Source: Pseudopyrenochaeta lycopersici
Taxonomy: Eukaryota > Ascomycota > Dothideomycetes > Pleosporales > Pseudopyrenochaetaceae
Assembly (NCBI GenBank): GCA_003313425.1
Contig: NHZP01000009.1
Location: forward strand, 310,001 to 374,000
Reading direction: 5' to 3'
DNA: 64,000 nt
This document shows, in pieces, positions 23,088-33,719 of this stretch; within the stretch, counting starts at the first letter, position 1; the number at the start of each line of letters is the position of its first letter. Both the position numbers and the translations under genes were made by a program. The notes beneath the pieces were generated by a model that saw only the letters and a list, made by a program, of their open reading frames with translations, was not told the DNA's origin and did not search any database.

Positions 23088-24104
23088 TCAAGGCTTGACG
23101 ATTTTACCCTTGCTTCTTTTCGCCTTGAGTGCTTTGTAGAAGGCTTTTTTGCCACTAGACTTGGTTTTCGAGATGTCGTTATACTTCCTCTGGAAACGAC
23201 CGCTATCCTGCTCCTGAGTAACAACCTCGTCGAGGATAGTCTGCTTGCGATCCTTCTTATTCAGGCGGCTGCTATAGAACTCTGTAGCACCTTCGATGAT
23301 AGTGCCGACCTGTGAAAATGCTGGGACGTCGTTCTTCGAATTATCCTTCTTGTAGTGGCGCTTCGGGTCGAGGACATTCCTCATCTTCAGGAGTTGTAAG
23401 TCTCGGCGCAATTCTGGGGTGAGCTCAGTCTTCGGCATATTAAACCATTGGGTACCGGCAGTGGCCTTCTTCTCCTGTTCAAGCTGTTAGCCCTTTGCAA
23501 GCGATAATCTTGTGGACAGAGCCTTGTATAAATAGTGCCTCAGTGTAACTATGAACAAATGGAACCTCAGTGATGCAGGAAGACACCCAAGACGGGGCCC
23601 GAATCTGCTCAGGAAAAGATTTGGGATAGATATCATCACAGGCGATGAGCCCGGGATGGGAGGACGCAATTACTCAGACTAGAAATGGCTAGGTGTGATC
23701 ACTCTGCAATTCTCTAGCTGAGTGTTTGCGTGTCCCCCACCCAGACGTCAGTCGACAATCAGTTGGTTGCAGGTACGTACCTCTTGTTTCTTCAGCGTCC
23801 TCATACGGAGCGGGTCCTCGATCTTCTTGATGCCGTTCGCAAGTGCCTGCTGATTTCTGTCGACAAGCTTGGAATGATCCAGACGGGTAATGTTACCGTC
23901 GGTTCTCTCAAAAGTGTCGGCGATATGGCCGGGCCGTAGTCTCGGGAGCTTAAAAGGCACCTCTGTCGGAGGAGTGACGGGTTGAGTAGCCTTCGCCCGC
24001 ATGCGCTGTGCAGCCTCGTTGAGCAGCTCCCGAATTTGCTCGTCAGACAGCTCTTCATCGGTGTCATCCTCGAAGAGAGGATGATGCGCTGGCATCAACT
24101 CCAT
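23088..24104 (-). CDS. FCF2: Fcf2-family pre-rRNA processing protein
   Basis: Predicted 236-residue nucleolar protein needed, in yeast, for early cleavages of the 35S pre-rRNA that yield 18S rRNA. Exons are 24104-23781 and 23474-23088, both in phase 0. The second exon carries the complete Fcf2 domain: GTQWFNMPKTELTPELRRDL, then LKMRNVLDPKRHYKK and the C-terminal lysine-rich KAKRSKGKIVKP. The first exon has an acidic start (FEDDTDEELSDEQIREL) and a linker. The intron is 306 nt, more than twice any other in this window, and holds a candidate box C/D snoRNA. The domain needs the acceptor at 23475; starting at the internal ATG near 23438 would cut off the conserved KKATAGTQWFN part. Confidence 0.93.
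23565..23642 (-). ncRNA. Candidate intronic box C/D snoRNA
   Basis: Inside the 306-nt Fcf2 intron, on the sense strand, a perfect C box GTGATGA (23639-23633) is followed by CTGA (23612-23609, possible D') and CTGA (23570-23567, possible D). Total span is about 78 nt, the usual size. The C' box is not obvious and the terminal stem is only two or three pairs, so the call is tentative. A second CTGA at 23543-23540 is an alternative D box. The target rRNA site was not identified. Confidence 0.35.
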
Positions 24105-25325
24105 GTTGGCGCTGGCAGGGTGGGATGCGCGAAGAGTGGAAAATTTAGGTCGGGAATGGTTTTGAGCATGCCAGCACGAGCCACATCGGCAAAACTAAGA
24201 CGCCGTTCTCGATGGCATCCCGCCGCCACGTCAAAGGTGACCATTGATGCTCTCGAGTCCGCTTCATTTTCTCTCGGTCCGCGTCCCGGGGAGTAGCTAT
24301 GATGCCTGCGTGCATATGCTGGCGCGGTGGAGGGACTCGGAGAGGGACAACTCATCACTGGCATGGCTTGCTGCTGACACAGCCAATGAACAGTGAGCAT
24401 GCCGTCCAATGATGGTTGCGTCCCGCAATATGCGCCAGCTCTTGCGGGACGGGATGCCTCGAGAGAGAGTGCATGGTCAACTGTGTGGTGCTATGCCTCG
24501 GTGGGTGCAAGTGTGCTGGTCTGGGAACCTGTCCCGTGTAGCAGTGATGCCGATGCGCGCAAGTCTGGCGACGCCGTGGGCAAACCAAGTGTGACGGGCC
24601 CGGCAGAGGCATGCGCCGCAACTGTGCTGTCACTTTTCCCCAGGCTTTTGGAAAGGCGTGGTGCGACGTGCAGAGGGGTGCATATAAGCGTAGCGGGAGT
24701 GACGATGGCAAAAGGCTTCTTGTCATGGCAGAGGCCTTCTGACTGCCGCATCTCTTCGTCGACGCTCGCCGGGCTGAGCTTGAATGGTCGAATCTTGCAG
24801 CATTTCCTCTCCAACAGGCTCCTCTTGTGCCTGCGTAACGTCGGGCAGCCCTTGCTTAGTCGCCGAAGCGTGGTTCGTTGACTCGTTAGAGGAACGTGGG
24901 CATCCACCAACCAAGCATCAACTCCGCGAACATATAATCGCGCTGGAACTTGATTCGCCGAAACATAGCACAGGTCAGTCGCATTTCCCATCAACCTTCA
25001 CACGCGCTGGTGCAATGGCAGGAGACTGATAGACAATGGCAGGCAGCACACAGCAGCGGGCTCACCGGCTGCACCATCGCTCCTCACGGCCTTCCCCGCC
25101 CGCGCGCTTTGCACCTTCCCGGCCACTCAGACCGCATCTTTGACGCAACCACGACAGCGCGCTCCCTCCACCACGCGACGGCAACAGCAGCTTGAGCAGC
25201 CATTGGGCGTCGCGCATACCTTTCTGCACCTCTCCGTCGCCTCGCCGCAACTTCTGCCATCCTCCAGCACCCGGACAGACGCGGACCCTGCCATTGCGTA
25301 ACGCTTGCGCGACACGCCCGCCGCC
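24105..25325. other. Divergent promoter region Fcf2/HAP5
   Basis: 1.2 kb between the start codons of Fcf2 (minus) and HAP5 (plus). Two CCAAT boxes on the plus strand lie 23 bases apart (24383-24387 and 24406-24410), about 280-300 bases from the Fcf2 start. A minus-strand ATG frame of about 166 codons (24991-24491) has no motif and is not supported. The last 250 bases are C-rich and should be the HAP5 leader. Confidence 0.5.
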
Positions 25326-26605
25326 ATGGACTCAGTCAACCTCCAGCACGGCCAGCAAAAGATGCGCCAGGCGCCCGCCGCCCCTCGCCGCTACGACGGC
25401 CAGGCCGGCAACCCGCTCTACGACCCTCAGCAGGGCGGTCACTACGGTACGTTGTGTCTTGCGCGCTCCCACTGACGCGACACTGCCCTGCCCTGCCCGC
25501 CTTGCTGCACCTGTAGCTGCTATTGATCCTCCGGCTGACTCGACTTCCCAGGCGCCTCTGCATCTGTATGTGCTCCTGGCGCGTCCGCGCCCATGCCGAT
25601 TGCTGGCTCCCAGTCGCTGATATTTGGTCCAGATTGCCGCACAAGGCCATGCTCCCGACCCCCAGCTGTTCACCGGCTCGTGGCAAAATGTACGACGACA
25701 TGCCCGCCTGACTGCGCGTGCAATACAAGGCTAACGGCAGCAGGTCAACCAAGGCCTCACGGGAAACTACCGTGATATCCTCAACACGTACTGGCAGCAG
25801 CAGGTCACCAAGCTTGAGACGGACGAACATGATTACAAGTTGCACCAGCTCCCCTTGGCTCGTATCAAGAAGGTCATGAAGGCCGACCCGGAGGTCAAGA
25901 TGATCTCGGCTGAGGCACCCATTTTGTTTGCCAAGGGCTGCGACATCTTCATCACAGAGCTGACCATGCGTGCCTGGATTCACGCCGAAGAAAACAAGCG
26001 GCGTACGTTACAGCGATCCGACATTGCCTCGGCGCTATCCAAGTCAGACATGTTCGACTTCTTGATCGACATTGTCCCCCGCGAAGAGGCTCACCCCCAC
26101 AAGAGGAGCGCAGGACAGAACGCTGCTGTCCAGTCATCGGCAGCCGTAGTTCCTCCTGGTGGAATGCCTCAGCCAGTGCACGCTCAGCACCAGATGGCTC
26201 CTCCGGATTACGGCATGGGCCAGCAAATCCCTCACGAGGACTTCCAGCAACCGAGCATGTATCCAGGGCCTGTACAAAGTGACCCCAGAGCCTACGGACA
26301 GCAACAAATGTTTGACCCTGGTGTCTACGGGGGCTACCCAATGGCACAACCGCCGGTACGTCATTCCGTCTCGATGAGGTAACAGTCGGTGGTCGCGCGG
26401 ATCATGGACTGGCTTGCGACCCCCATGGGCATCAAGTTCGGGTCATACCATCAATCCGGCCATAACTGAACCCGCTAACAATTCGCAGCAGATGTACCCA
26501 GTCGGTCAGCGAGGGCCTGATCCCGTTGCTGGCGATACCCAGGGTTATCGTCACGAGGAGGCTGATGCTGATGCTGAGGGCGAGCGAGAGGACTTTGGCC
26601 AGTAG
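25326..26605 (+). CDS. hapE: CCAAT-binding complex subunit HapE/HAP5 (NF-YC)
   Basis: Predicted 306-residue histone-fold subunit of the heterotrimeric CCAAT-binding complex, which binds promoters in the nucleus. Five exons: 25326-25446, 25552-25565, 25633-25689, 25744-26355 and 26489-26605. Exon 2 is a 14-nt microexon, required for the frame (joined residues GGHYGASAS). The Hap4-recruitment region [18 protein letters not shown] precedes the histone fold [11 protein letters not shown] to [10 protein letters not shown], with [17 protein letters not shown] intact. The tail is rich in Pro, Gln and Gly and ends acidic ([13 protein letters not shown]). The last acceptor could be one CAG later (26492), which removes one Gln. 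With HapB/HapC and HapX this complex controls iron and heme genes in other moulds; one such gene, ALAS, lies 26 kb away in this window. Confidence 0.94.
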
Positions 26606-27280
26606 AATAGGCCGGATTCTGTGTCTTGAGAAAAGTTTGCCAGCGGAGTGGTGTGGAGTGCTTCTGGCTTCTGCACGAGGAGCTGGCAATGGGCGAGTTG
26701 CTTCTGGTCAGGATTGTTGGCGTTTCGGTTTGTATGGAATATGGGTCGGCCGCGGAGGCCAAATGGCTGGGCGTCATGAGGCAGATACCAAACACTTGAC
26801 TAGTAGCAATAGAGGGTTTCTCACATGAATCACGCAAGCTGAGGTTCTTTCCGCGTCCGATCCATTCCGGCAATCGAACAAGGGTCCGAACCACCGAGGT
26901 TCTCTGGTGTGCATCGCCGTCATATGGCTTCACTGGAATCACGGTGATATAAAGATGCCCTCGCGCGAGCTAGAGTTGTCCCTTGACCCGCATCCACACC
27001 ATATCGTCCCCACGTCCCTTACGCATCTCAAACCTCCTACCCCGCCATCGGGTCCGTGCTCCTCCTACCCAGAGCCACACAGCGGTCCCGTGGCCGACAA
27101 AGCTCCTGCATAACTTTCGAAGCCTCCCACCCACACTCTCTGCTTTTTCTCTCACATTTTCTTCAACTTGTGCCAGACAGGTTTTGGTCGCTCAATTGCA
27201 CTCTTCGCTTCTCAATCGACATTCTTCCCAGCTTCGAGCTACCCCGCACTCCCAACACCTTAGCTAAACAACTCAACAAA
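26606..27280. other. Intergenic region HAP5/MDH
   Basis: 675 bases between two plus-strand genes: the HAP5 3' untranslated region followed by the malate dehydrogenase promoter. The last 250 bases form a C/T-rich leader typical of strongly expressed fungal genes. Nothing else was recognised. Confidence 0.5.
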
Positions 27281-28565
27281 ATGGTCAAAGCGGTTGTTGC
27301 TGGTGCGTCTGGAGGTATTGGACAGGTACTTTCACCCCATGAGCTGTTTCAATATCATGGCTGATCTCAATTAGCCTCTGTCCCTCCTCTTGAAGTCCTG
27401 CCAGCTCGTTGACGAGCTCGCCCTGTACGATGTCGTCAACACCCCTGGTGTCGCCGCCGACTTGTCACACATCTCAACTCCAGCGGTATGAGGTGCCCGA
27501 ATTGGACACACGAAGAGATACTGAAAGTGACCAGACTGTAACGGGTTTTCTACCCAAGGATGATGGCCTGAAACACGCCTTGACTGGCGCTGACGTTGTC
27601 GTTATCCCCGCCGGTATCCCTCGTAAGCGAGCCCGGGGCGTTTCTGCATACACAAACTGACGTGACATAGGCAAGCCTGGGATGACCCGTGATGATCTTT
27701 TCAAGATCAATGCCGGCATTGTTCAGGGCCTCATTGAGGGCGTTGCCAAGTACTGCCCAAAGGCTTTTGTCCTGGTCATCTCCAACCCTGTCAACTCAAC
27801 CGTTCCAATCGCTGCCGAGGTCCTCAAGAAGGCTGGCGTCTTTGACCCCAAGAAGTTGTTTGGTGTCACCACTCTGGATGTTGTCCGTGCCGAGACCTTT
27901 GTTGCCAGCATCACCGGCGAGAGCAACCCTGGAAAGCTCAGTATTCCTGTCATTGGCGGACACTCTGGCGAGACCATTGTTCCCCTGTTCAGCCAGGCCA
28001 AGCCAAGCGTGAACATCCCCGCTGACAAGCTGGATGCTCTCGTGAACCGTACGTGGCGCATATTGTGACTATTCAGACCGCGACTAACCTCAACAAGGCG
28101 TACAATTTGGCGGTGACGAGGTTGTCAAGGCCAAGGAGGGCGCCGGCTCAGCTACTCTGTCCATGGCTTACGCTGGTTACCGGTGCGCATCACGCTATTT
28201 ATGAGAGTGTCTCCACTAACTCGAGGTAGATTCGCCGAGAAGGTGATCAAAGCCTCCAAAGGCGAGAAGGGCATTGTGGAACCCAGCTTTGTCTACCTCC
28301 CTGGTGTTGCTGGTGGCGATGCCATTGCCAAAGCCACTGGCACTGAGTTCTTCTCCGTTCCCATCGAACTTGGCGTAAGTGGTCTTGCGAACCTTTGACA
28401 CGTGCTGCGCTAATTTTCAAACAGCCCAATGGTGCCGAGAAGGCCATTGATGTCGTCAGCAGCGCCAATGACCATGAGAAGAAACTTCTTCAGGCTTGTT
28501 ATGAAGGCCTCAAGGGTAACATCTCTAAGGGCATCGAATTTGTTCAAAGCCCTCCCACTAAGTAA
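27281..28565 (+). CDS. mdh: NAD-dependent malate dehydrogenase, cytosolic type
   Basis: Predicted 330-residue enzyme interconverting malate and oxaloacetate. Seven exons: 27281-27325, 27375-27485, 27535-27622, 27671-28048, 28098-28182, 28230-28374 and 28425-28565, with introns of 47-50 nt. The start [18 protein letters not shown] is the dinucleotide-binding loop. The substrate-binding arginines sit in [12 protein letters not shown], and [15 protein letters not shown] and the catalytic His in [11 protein letters not shown] are all present. The protein begins directly at the Rossmann fold with no presequence, unlike mitochondrial MDH. It ends PPTK, which is not a peroxisomal PTS1 signal. Cytosol is therefore the likely place. 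The C-rich leader and short regular introns suit a highly expressed gene. Confidence 0.96.
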
Positions 28566-28886
28566 GCGAACCATGCGCGTTATGGCGGCAATCGCTGCTT
28601 GAGGAGAATGTCTAAGGAACACCCGGAGGACAGGTTTGGCATGGAGTGATGGACGATGAAAACGAGAGCAATACGAGTTATGTCCTAAAATATGCATCAA
28701 AGCATGCATGATATGAGCGAGCTAGATCTGGTACCCGTCTTCCATACAGACAATGCAAGCTCATGACGAAGCATACATTTGTCTACTTCTGGCCCTTGAA
28801 TATCAGGGAAACTGTACCTCTAAAGCCATGAACGCCGCCCAATGACGCTAAATTGACAACAGAGTGTTCTTCTACTGTGTGCACCC
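28566..28886. other. Convergent intergenic region MDH/Trs33
   Basis: About 320 bases between two converging 3' ends, so shared or overlapping 3' untranslated regions are likely. No gene seen. Confidence 0.5.
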
Positions 28887-29715
28887 TCAATTCTTCGCCC
28901 CTGCGGTTCGTATCTGGAATGTCGCAGCAGGTAGTGCAGCAGATTCGGCTGTCACCGTTGCCGTGATGCCTAAACTCGCAAGACAACCTCTAATCACGCC
29001 TGCAGGGAAGTAGAGAAATGGTTGCACTCTGGCCTGAGTATTCGCATCTCGTCCTAAAGCTGGGTCACCGGTCTGTTGCAACAATGCTGCCTGCATCGCC
29101 GCGTCGTACTTTTTGGTATCGAAGCTCATTCGTGTGAGAGGTTTGAACGTATTGTCTGTGAGCACATAAATGCCTCGGTGATTGGTTTTCAGGTTGTCGA
29201 TTTGCTTTCTGAAAAGTAGGGTCCACAGGTCTTTGCAAAGAAATTTGATAGCGTCGAGTGGAGTTGTTGGGCGAGGGGCATCGCGGGAGAACCTATGGGA
29301 ATTATGTTAGTGAAGGTTAGGGTAAAAAGTAGATGTCATACCGTTCCACCACCCCAAGACCAACCCTGTATCCCAAGCTCTCCAATCTATGAAATACGGC
29401 TTCCCTCGCTTCTTCTTCATCCACCGTCGCTGTGCCTCCTCCAGCTGTTCCCACGACTGGACCTCCGGCGCCTGGTCCACCCACCGTGCTACTCGCATCA
29501 TTGCTCATCCCGGACAACCTTTTGTTATTCGCCTTGGATGATGACCCTCGTATCCACTCTTCCTCTCGCGCAGCCAAGTCGGCTGTTATCCGGTATGCCA
29601 TGGGCACAAGTTCTATGAGGAGGAGGTCGAGACATGATGTGTTGAGAAGCGAGAATGTGGGGTCGACATAAGATGTGGAGGGCTCAGTAGGCGCGGAGGG
29701 GGCGGCTTGCGCCAT
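28887..29715 (-). CDS. TRS33: TRAPP complex subunit Trs33 (TRAPPC6 family)
   Basis: Predicted 259-residue core subunit of the TRAPP tethering complexes, which act as Rab GTPase exchange factors (Ypt1/Ypt31 in yeast) in ER-Golgi and Golgi traffic. Exons are 29715-29342 and 29292-28887; the 49-nt intron joins VVER to FSRDAPR, a conserved point of the family. Hallmarks: SCLDLLLIELVPMAYR near the N-terminus, REAVFHRLESLGYRVG, DAIKFLCKDLWTLLFRKQID, NHRGIYVLTDNTFKPLTRMS, and the C-terminal FPAGVIRGCLASLG with TFQIRT. A Gly/Ser/Thr-rich insert of about 40 residues lies between the first two blocks, common in filamentous fungi. The start is the first ATG in frame (29715); the upstream frame uses a non-ATG codon. 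Confidence 0.95.
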
Positions 29716-30832
29716 TTTGTGTGACAACTATGTCAATAGGTGTTTAGGAGGTTGGCCAGGAACGTATTGTTTGCAGTGTGAGCTGCGCAGACAACTCGAC
29801 GTTGAGAGGTAATCGGAGGCTGTCGTAGCACAGATAGATTGTGATTCGCTAGACTGAACGTTGCTATTACCAAGTAGGGACGTCAAAAAAAAACGAACGC
29901 TGGAAGAGTTGACAGGTGCTTGCTTGCGGATGTGGTGTCAGACCCAATCGTGAATTGCTTTGAGCCCTGGTCGATCATCCTGCAAGGTGCACCAGATCAT
30001 GGCTTGGCACATGTCCGTCGACTTCACTCTTGAAAGCATCTGCGCAAACAATATGCTAATCATATACAGTACATCGTTCAACTGCAGAGTGTATCATCGA
30101 ATTCGGTACAAAAATTTGCATGATTTGACCTATTTCCAACATGTTTTCCACGTTTCATGATCTAACTTATCTCAAATCTCATAGCTAGCCATTCCCACTG
30201 CACTCAAGGAACCCATCTCGGCTTCTCTCCTTTATAAATTATAACATTCAGCTCCTGTATTACGCCCATGAAATTCACCACAGCGTAGGCCCCGGTTCGG
30301 AACGTTGAAACCTGGCCGAGTGTGCGGCTTGACCTTCATCAATCAACTTCCAGTGCACGTTCAGTGTCTGTTTAGTGAAGTGCACGCAACATTGGAAAAA
30401 CGCGTGGTGGTGGCTATACTTCAAAGGGGTGCACGTACTTCAAGAAGCTCTCACAAAGTGTGCAAATATTTCAAGAAGCCATCCCTAGTTTTGCCGTTCA
30501 TTTGACATGAGTTGCCATCGGATTAGATCTACACGCCAACAGAACTCATCACAACTTTAATTTTTCAAAAACTCGCTGACCAGGCCCATCTCTCTGCAAA
30601 TATCCGATCGGCGCCTTCGCAACCATCAGGTGTCCCTCAGGTTGAAGATGAAACATCTTCTTCTACGAGTCAGGTATCAACCAGTGTAGCACGTCCCGAA
30701 TAATGCCCTTATCCCCGACACTTTCCATTGTCTTGATTACAAAAACTTCCTCCATCTCACTTATTCTCGATGCCCCTTAATATCTTGGTGACCCGTTTCC
30801 CAATATCGCCTTGCGAGGACCCCTTCAGCATA
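29716..30832. other. Gap with no supported gene
   Basis: 1.1 kb containing the Trs33 promoter, a run of nine A at about 29887 and AT-rich sequence near 30.0-30.2 kb. Short frames only. Confidence 0.5.
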
Positions 30833-31421
30833 TCAACACCAGTGCAATTCTGCAGCTGTTTCGTCTTCTCCAGTGTCAACAGTGCCGCATTCATAAAAGA
30901 CAAGGCCACGACGGTTAGATTTAAATTTGAGAAGACCAGCTTCGCAATATCGGCACCCTACTACTTCAATCAGAGCGTTGTAGTCGTTGGAACTGAGCTT
31001 TGGTCCTGTCGCTGCAATAGCTTTCCGAATATTGGCATACACATCTCGAACTATGTTCAGTTCCATTCGCATCTTGAGCTTTAGGTCTTGCTTGATCACT
31101 TCACATCTGTCCTTGCCGCTCATATGACGTTGTCGCAAGCCTGATCGTCTACTCCACGGAAACTTGTGTAATCCGTGTAGTAAATGCCGCCATAGTCGCG
31201 GTTCATCTTTGATTTTGATGTCTCGAGGAGCACCGTGGCACTTGTATACGACGGAGTCGCATTTCTGATTATACCTTGTGCCTCTTCTATTGACTTTGGC
31301 ACGCATTTCCAGCAGACATGTAAAATTGACAGACACCATTGCTTAGTATGAGCATCCGGCTGGCAGGATTCCCGCCGGCAGAGCTGGCTAGAAGATCGAG
31401 GCCATCTTCTAAGACTTCCAT
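30833..31421 (-). pseudogene. Possible spliced gene with a frame break, unknown product
   Basis: Not visible as one frame. An ATG at 31421 opens MEVLEDGLDLLASSAGG; a 50-nt GT-AG intron (31336-31287) would lead in frame to EEAQGIIRNATPSYTSATV. That frame ends at a TGA near 31120, while the next frame continues with protein-like sequence (ELNIVRDVYANIRKAIAATG, then YNALIEVVGCRYCEAG) to 30833. Two explanations fit: a dinucleotide gain in the ATAT near 31121-31124, making a decayed gene, or a further 41-nt intron starting GTAGAC and ending CAAG (about 31158-31118). The second would be short and has a weak donor. Composition on both sides looks coding, and about 165-180 residues would result. I recognise no family. 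The CRYC motif alone is not enough to claim metal binding. Confidence 0.4.
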
Positions 31422-32104
31422 TTTGCTACTTAAGAACCTTGGTACTGGTGACTTCGGGGCAGGCTAAGAACTGGTGTGCTCAGTCTGAATCAGCACCAAG
31501 TAGGAGAGAGTTTGTATATTCGGATACGACGGTGCATACCGCAAACACCACTAATTGAGGCAATCTCCGAAGTTAACCCCAGCAGGATACGAGTCACTTA
31601 CTGATGCGTACCTCTTCAGCCATGAGAAGCTGATAGTCATAAGCAAAGGGGCTTTCGTTGCAACGGTGTGAGGGACTATAGTAGAGAAATGGTGGTCACC
31701 CATGCTGCTACGATTGAAGGTGACATCATGGAATGAAGATTAGCAGGATATTCTTAGCCCTAAGGGGAGTTGCGAGATTTACGATAGAGGAAGTCTCCAG
31801 ATGTGAGCCTTGAAGATAGAGAAAACAGTATACTGGCAGCACACGCTCACGTTTTAAGCCAGGTCGGCGGGAGGAGCTTGGTAAGGCAGAAGTCGAGCAA
31901 TGTAAGCTGACCAATTTGGTCTGCGAGCGCATACGCCCCGAGGTAAAGGTTGAAGAGACATGTGTCAGAAGAAAGTCGGAGCGCGAAACACGGACACCAG
32001 ACCTTTGCTACTGGATTGAATTACGTCCCCGATCGTCACAGAAGGAGCGGCGATATGTAGGTAGAGACAATGTCGATTATAAGTGGGAAGCATGTTGAAT
32101 ATCT
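31422..32104. other. Gap upstream of UreF 3' end
   Basis: About 680 bases, likely the promoter of the possible gene before it and the 3' flank of UreF. Nothing else was recognised. Confidence 0.45.
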
Positions 32105-32971
32105 TCAGGAATTGAAAATGCGACTGTACAGTTTCTCATGCCTCCCAACCCAGAGATCCATAACCGGAACACTCTGTCCAGCATCTTCCACCGTCTTATG
32201 CCATGCCTCGTCGACCAAACCGCGTATTCTGGCCTGCAGCTCGGTACTCGCCAACACTGCTTGCGCTTGATATGGACCCATGACACTTGCACGGACAGCG
32301 GCACTAATGACAGTGCGCGCATGCGAGAACAAGAAGAGATAGGCAGCGTCGTGCGGCGGAACGGACAGAATCTTAGCGATCAGCCCCCACAGCGGCGCAA
32401 GATGAGCGTTGGTGTGTTCTGACGAGCGAAGAGTAGACAAAAAGGCCGTGAGCGCCCTGACGGCTGCGTCGTTCTTGTGGTACTGCGACTTGAAGCTGCG
32501 ATCCCAAACGGCGAGCAGCGCGCGGCCCTGGGCTATGCTTGCTCTTCGTGCAACTGTGCATGGTGTGCTCGCATCCAAGTCGTTGTCCAGCGTCTCGATG
32601 TCCTCCGGGCGCCGATAGCCACCGAGGACATAGGGAATGGCGGTGCTTGCGAGCGTTGACAGTGAGAGGCGAAGGAAGGTGTGGAAGGAGGCCAATTGCG
32701 ACGCAGACGGTGAGACTGGTTTGTGATGGGCAAGGTACGACTCCAGGCCGCTGCTGAAGGCAAACGAACCCAGTGGCAGCGCAGAGTCGGCGAGAAGAAC
32801 GAGGGCGTGTAGCGCGGTACTGCTGTCAGGCGTGCTGGGAGAGATGCTGCGCGATAACGAACCGGCTACCCCACCACCATGATTCAACCGGGCTTTTGCG
32901 TCTCGCAGACGCCGCTCAAGCTCTGCTATCTCATCTTCCAAAGATTGCCGGGCTGAAGTTGTCGAAGTCAT
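32105..32971 (-). CDS. ureF: Urease accessory protein UreF
   Basis: Intronless, 288 residues. UreF joins UreD/UreH and UreG in the chaperone that loads nickel into apo-urease in the cytosol, so the fungus should make an active urease. Signature near residue 50: LVLLADSALPLGSFAFSSGL, the conserved start of the family. Then the all-helical body follows (HTFLRLSLSTLASTAIPYVL, LAPLWGLIAKILSVP, and FLFSHARTVISAAVRASVMG), ending close to the C-terminal KLYSRIFNS. The N-terminal 30 residues are a charged helix (EDEIAELERRLRDAKARL). The ATG at 32971 is the first in frame; the frame extends upstream only with non-ATG codons. No other urease gene lies in the window, as is usual in fungi. Confidence 0.93.
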   Translation of the reverse strand: MTSTTSARQSLEDEIAELERRLRDAKARLNHGGGVAGSLSRSISPSTPDSSTALHALVLLADSALPLGSFAFSSGLESYLAHHKPVSPSASQLASFHTFLRLSLSTLASTAIPYVLGGYRRPEDIETLDNDLDASTPCTVARRASIAQGRALLAVWDRSFKSQYHKNDAAVRALTAFLSTLRSSEHTNAHLAPLWGLIAKILSVPPHDAAYLFLFSHARTVISAAVRASVMGPYQAQAVLASTELQARIRGLVDEAWHKTVEDAGQSVPVMDLWVGRHEKLYSRIFNS

Positions 32972-33279
32972 CGGAGGGCGAGGGCGAATACAGACTGACG
33001 TGTACAACACATGGACTTGGCGAAATTGCCCTAGACAGACCCACAGCACTGGTACGACGCAAACTCATGTGCAGTTGAATGCCTTCCCGAATCACATCAT
33101 ATCATTTTATTCATTTCATTTTCATATAATACAGTCGCAATGTCATGTAAATCGTGTCCCAGGACTCCAAACCCATAATGATCCTACGATGTCCCTAAAC
33201 ACTTGTTGTCCATGTAGTGAATGATTGTACAACCGTGCATACGCGGTATTGGCCAAAGGAAAGCAGCCAGGGCATACGA

Positions 33280-33719
33280 TTACGCATCCTCGTCTTTTGC
33301 ACCGTTATTCTTGGGTACGTCGGCGAACATGGCTGTGCCCTTGGCCGACTCGAACTTCTTCGAACTTGTCTTTTTAAACAGCGTCTGCGGCTTCGATCTA
33401 CGTCTGTGTCAGGCTATCTCCTGCACACACACTAGGGATTATGCTTACTTCTTCATAGCATGCTTGTTCTTGAAGGCTTGTAGCTTCTGCGTGGCGGGGG
33501 ACTTGATGTCGTCGGATGGAGAAACATATTGTTGGGTCCTTTCCGTTTGTTAGGTGATGCGCCGCCTCAAATACCATGCTTTACATACTGCTCGCCGTCC
33601 ATGCGCGACTGCAGAACTTGACGGTGATACTCGAGACTCTTTGGCTTTTCCTTCTCAGGCGATGGACTTTGCTTGAGCTGCACATTGTTGTCGCGGACGG
33701 TGAGTACGTTTGAAGACAT
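33280..33719 (-). CDS. SPO12: Spo12-family cell-cycle protein
   Basis: Predicted 112-residue small protein from three exons: 33719-33589, 33538-33449 and 33397-33280, with introns of 50 and 51 nt, all frames continuous. The Spo12 core YVSPSDDIKSPATQKLQAFK is formed by exon 2 and followed by NKHAMKKSKPQTLF, typical of the family. In yeast, Spo12 acts in the nucleolar FEAR pathway that releases Cdc14 phosphatase at mitotic exit and is also needed in meiosis. Serine-proline sites (SPSPEK, VSPSDD, KSPAT) are likely CDK or phosphatase targets. The start at 33719 (MSSNVLTV) is chosen because it begins the conserved part. The frame is open further upstream to an ATG near 33869, but that sequence has no family similarity. 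Confidence 0.85.

Noticed and set aside
24383..24410. Two CCAAT boxes 23 bases apart, possibly autoregulation of HAP5
   Set aside because: They are over 900 bases from HAP5 and nearer to Fcf2. Neither is followed by RWT at the HapX spacing. Ordinary CCAAT promoter boxes are enough to explain them.
24491..24991. Minus-strand ATG frame of about 166 codons
   Set aside because: No motif, no plausible partner exon, unusual Cys/Arg-rich composition; probably chance in a divergent promoter.
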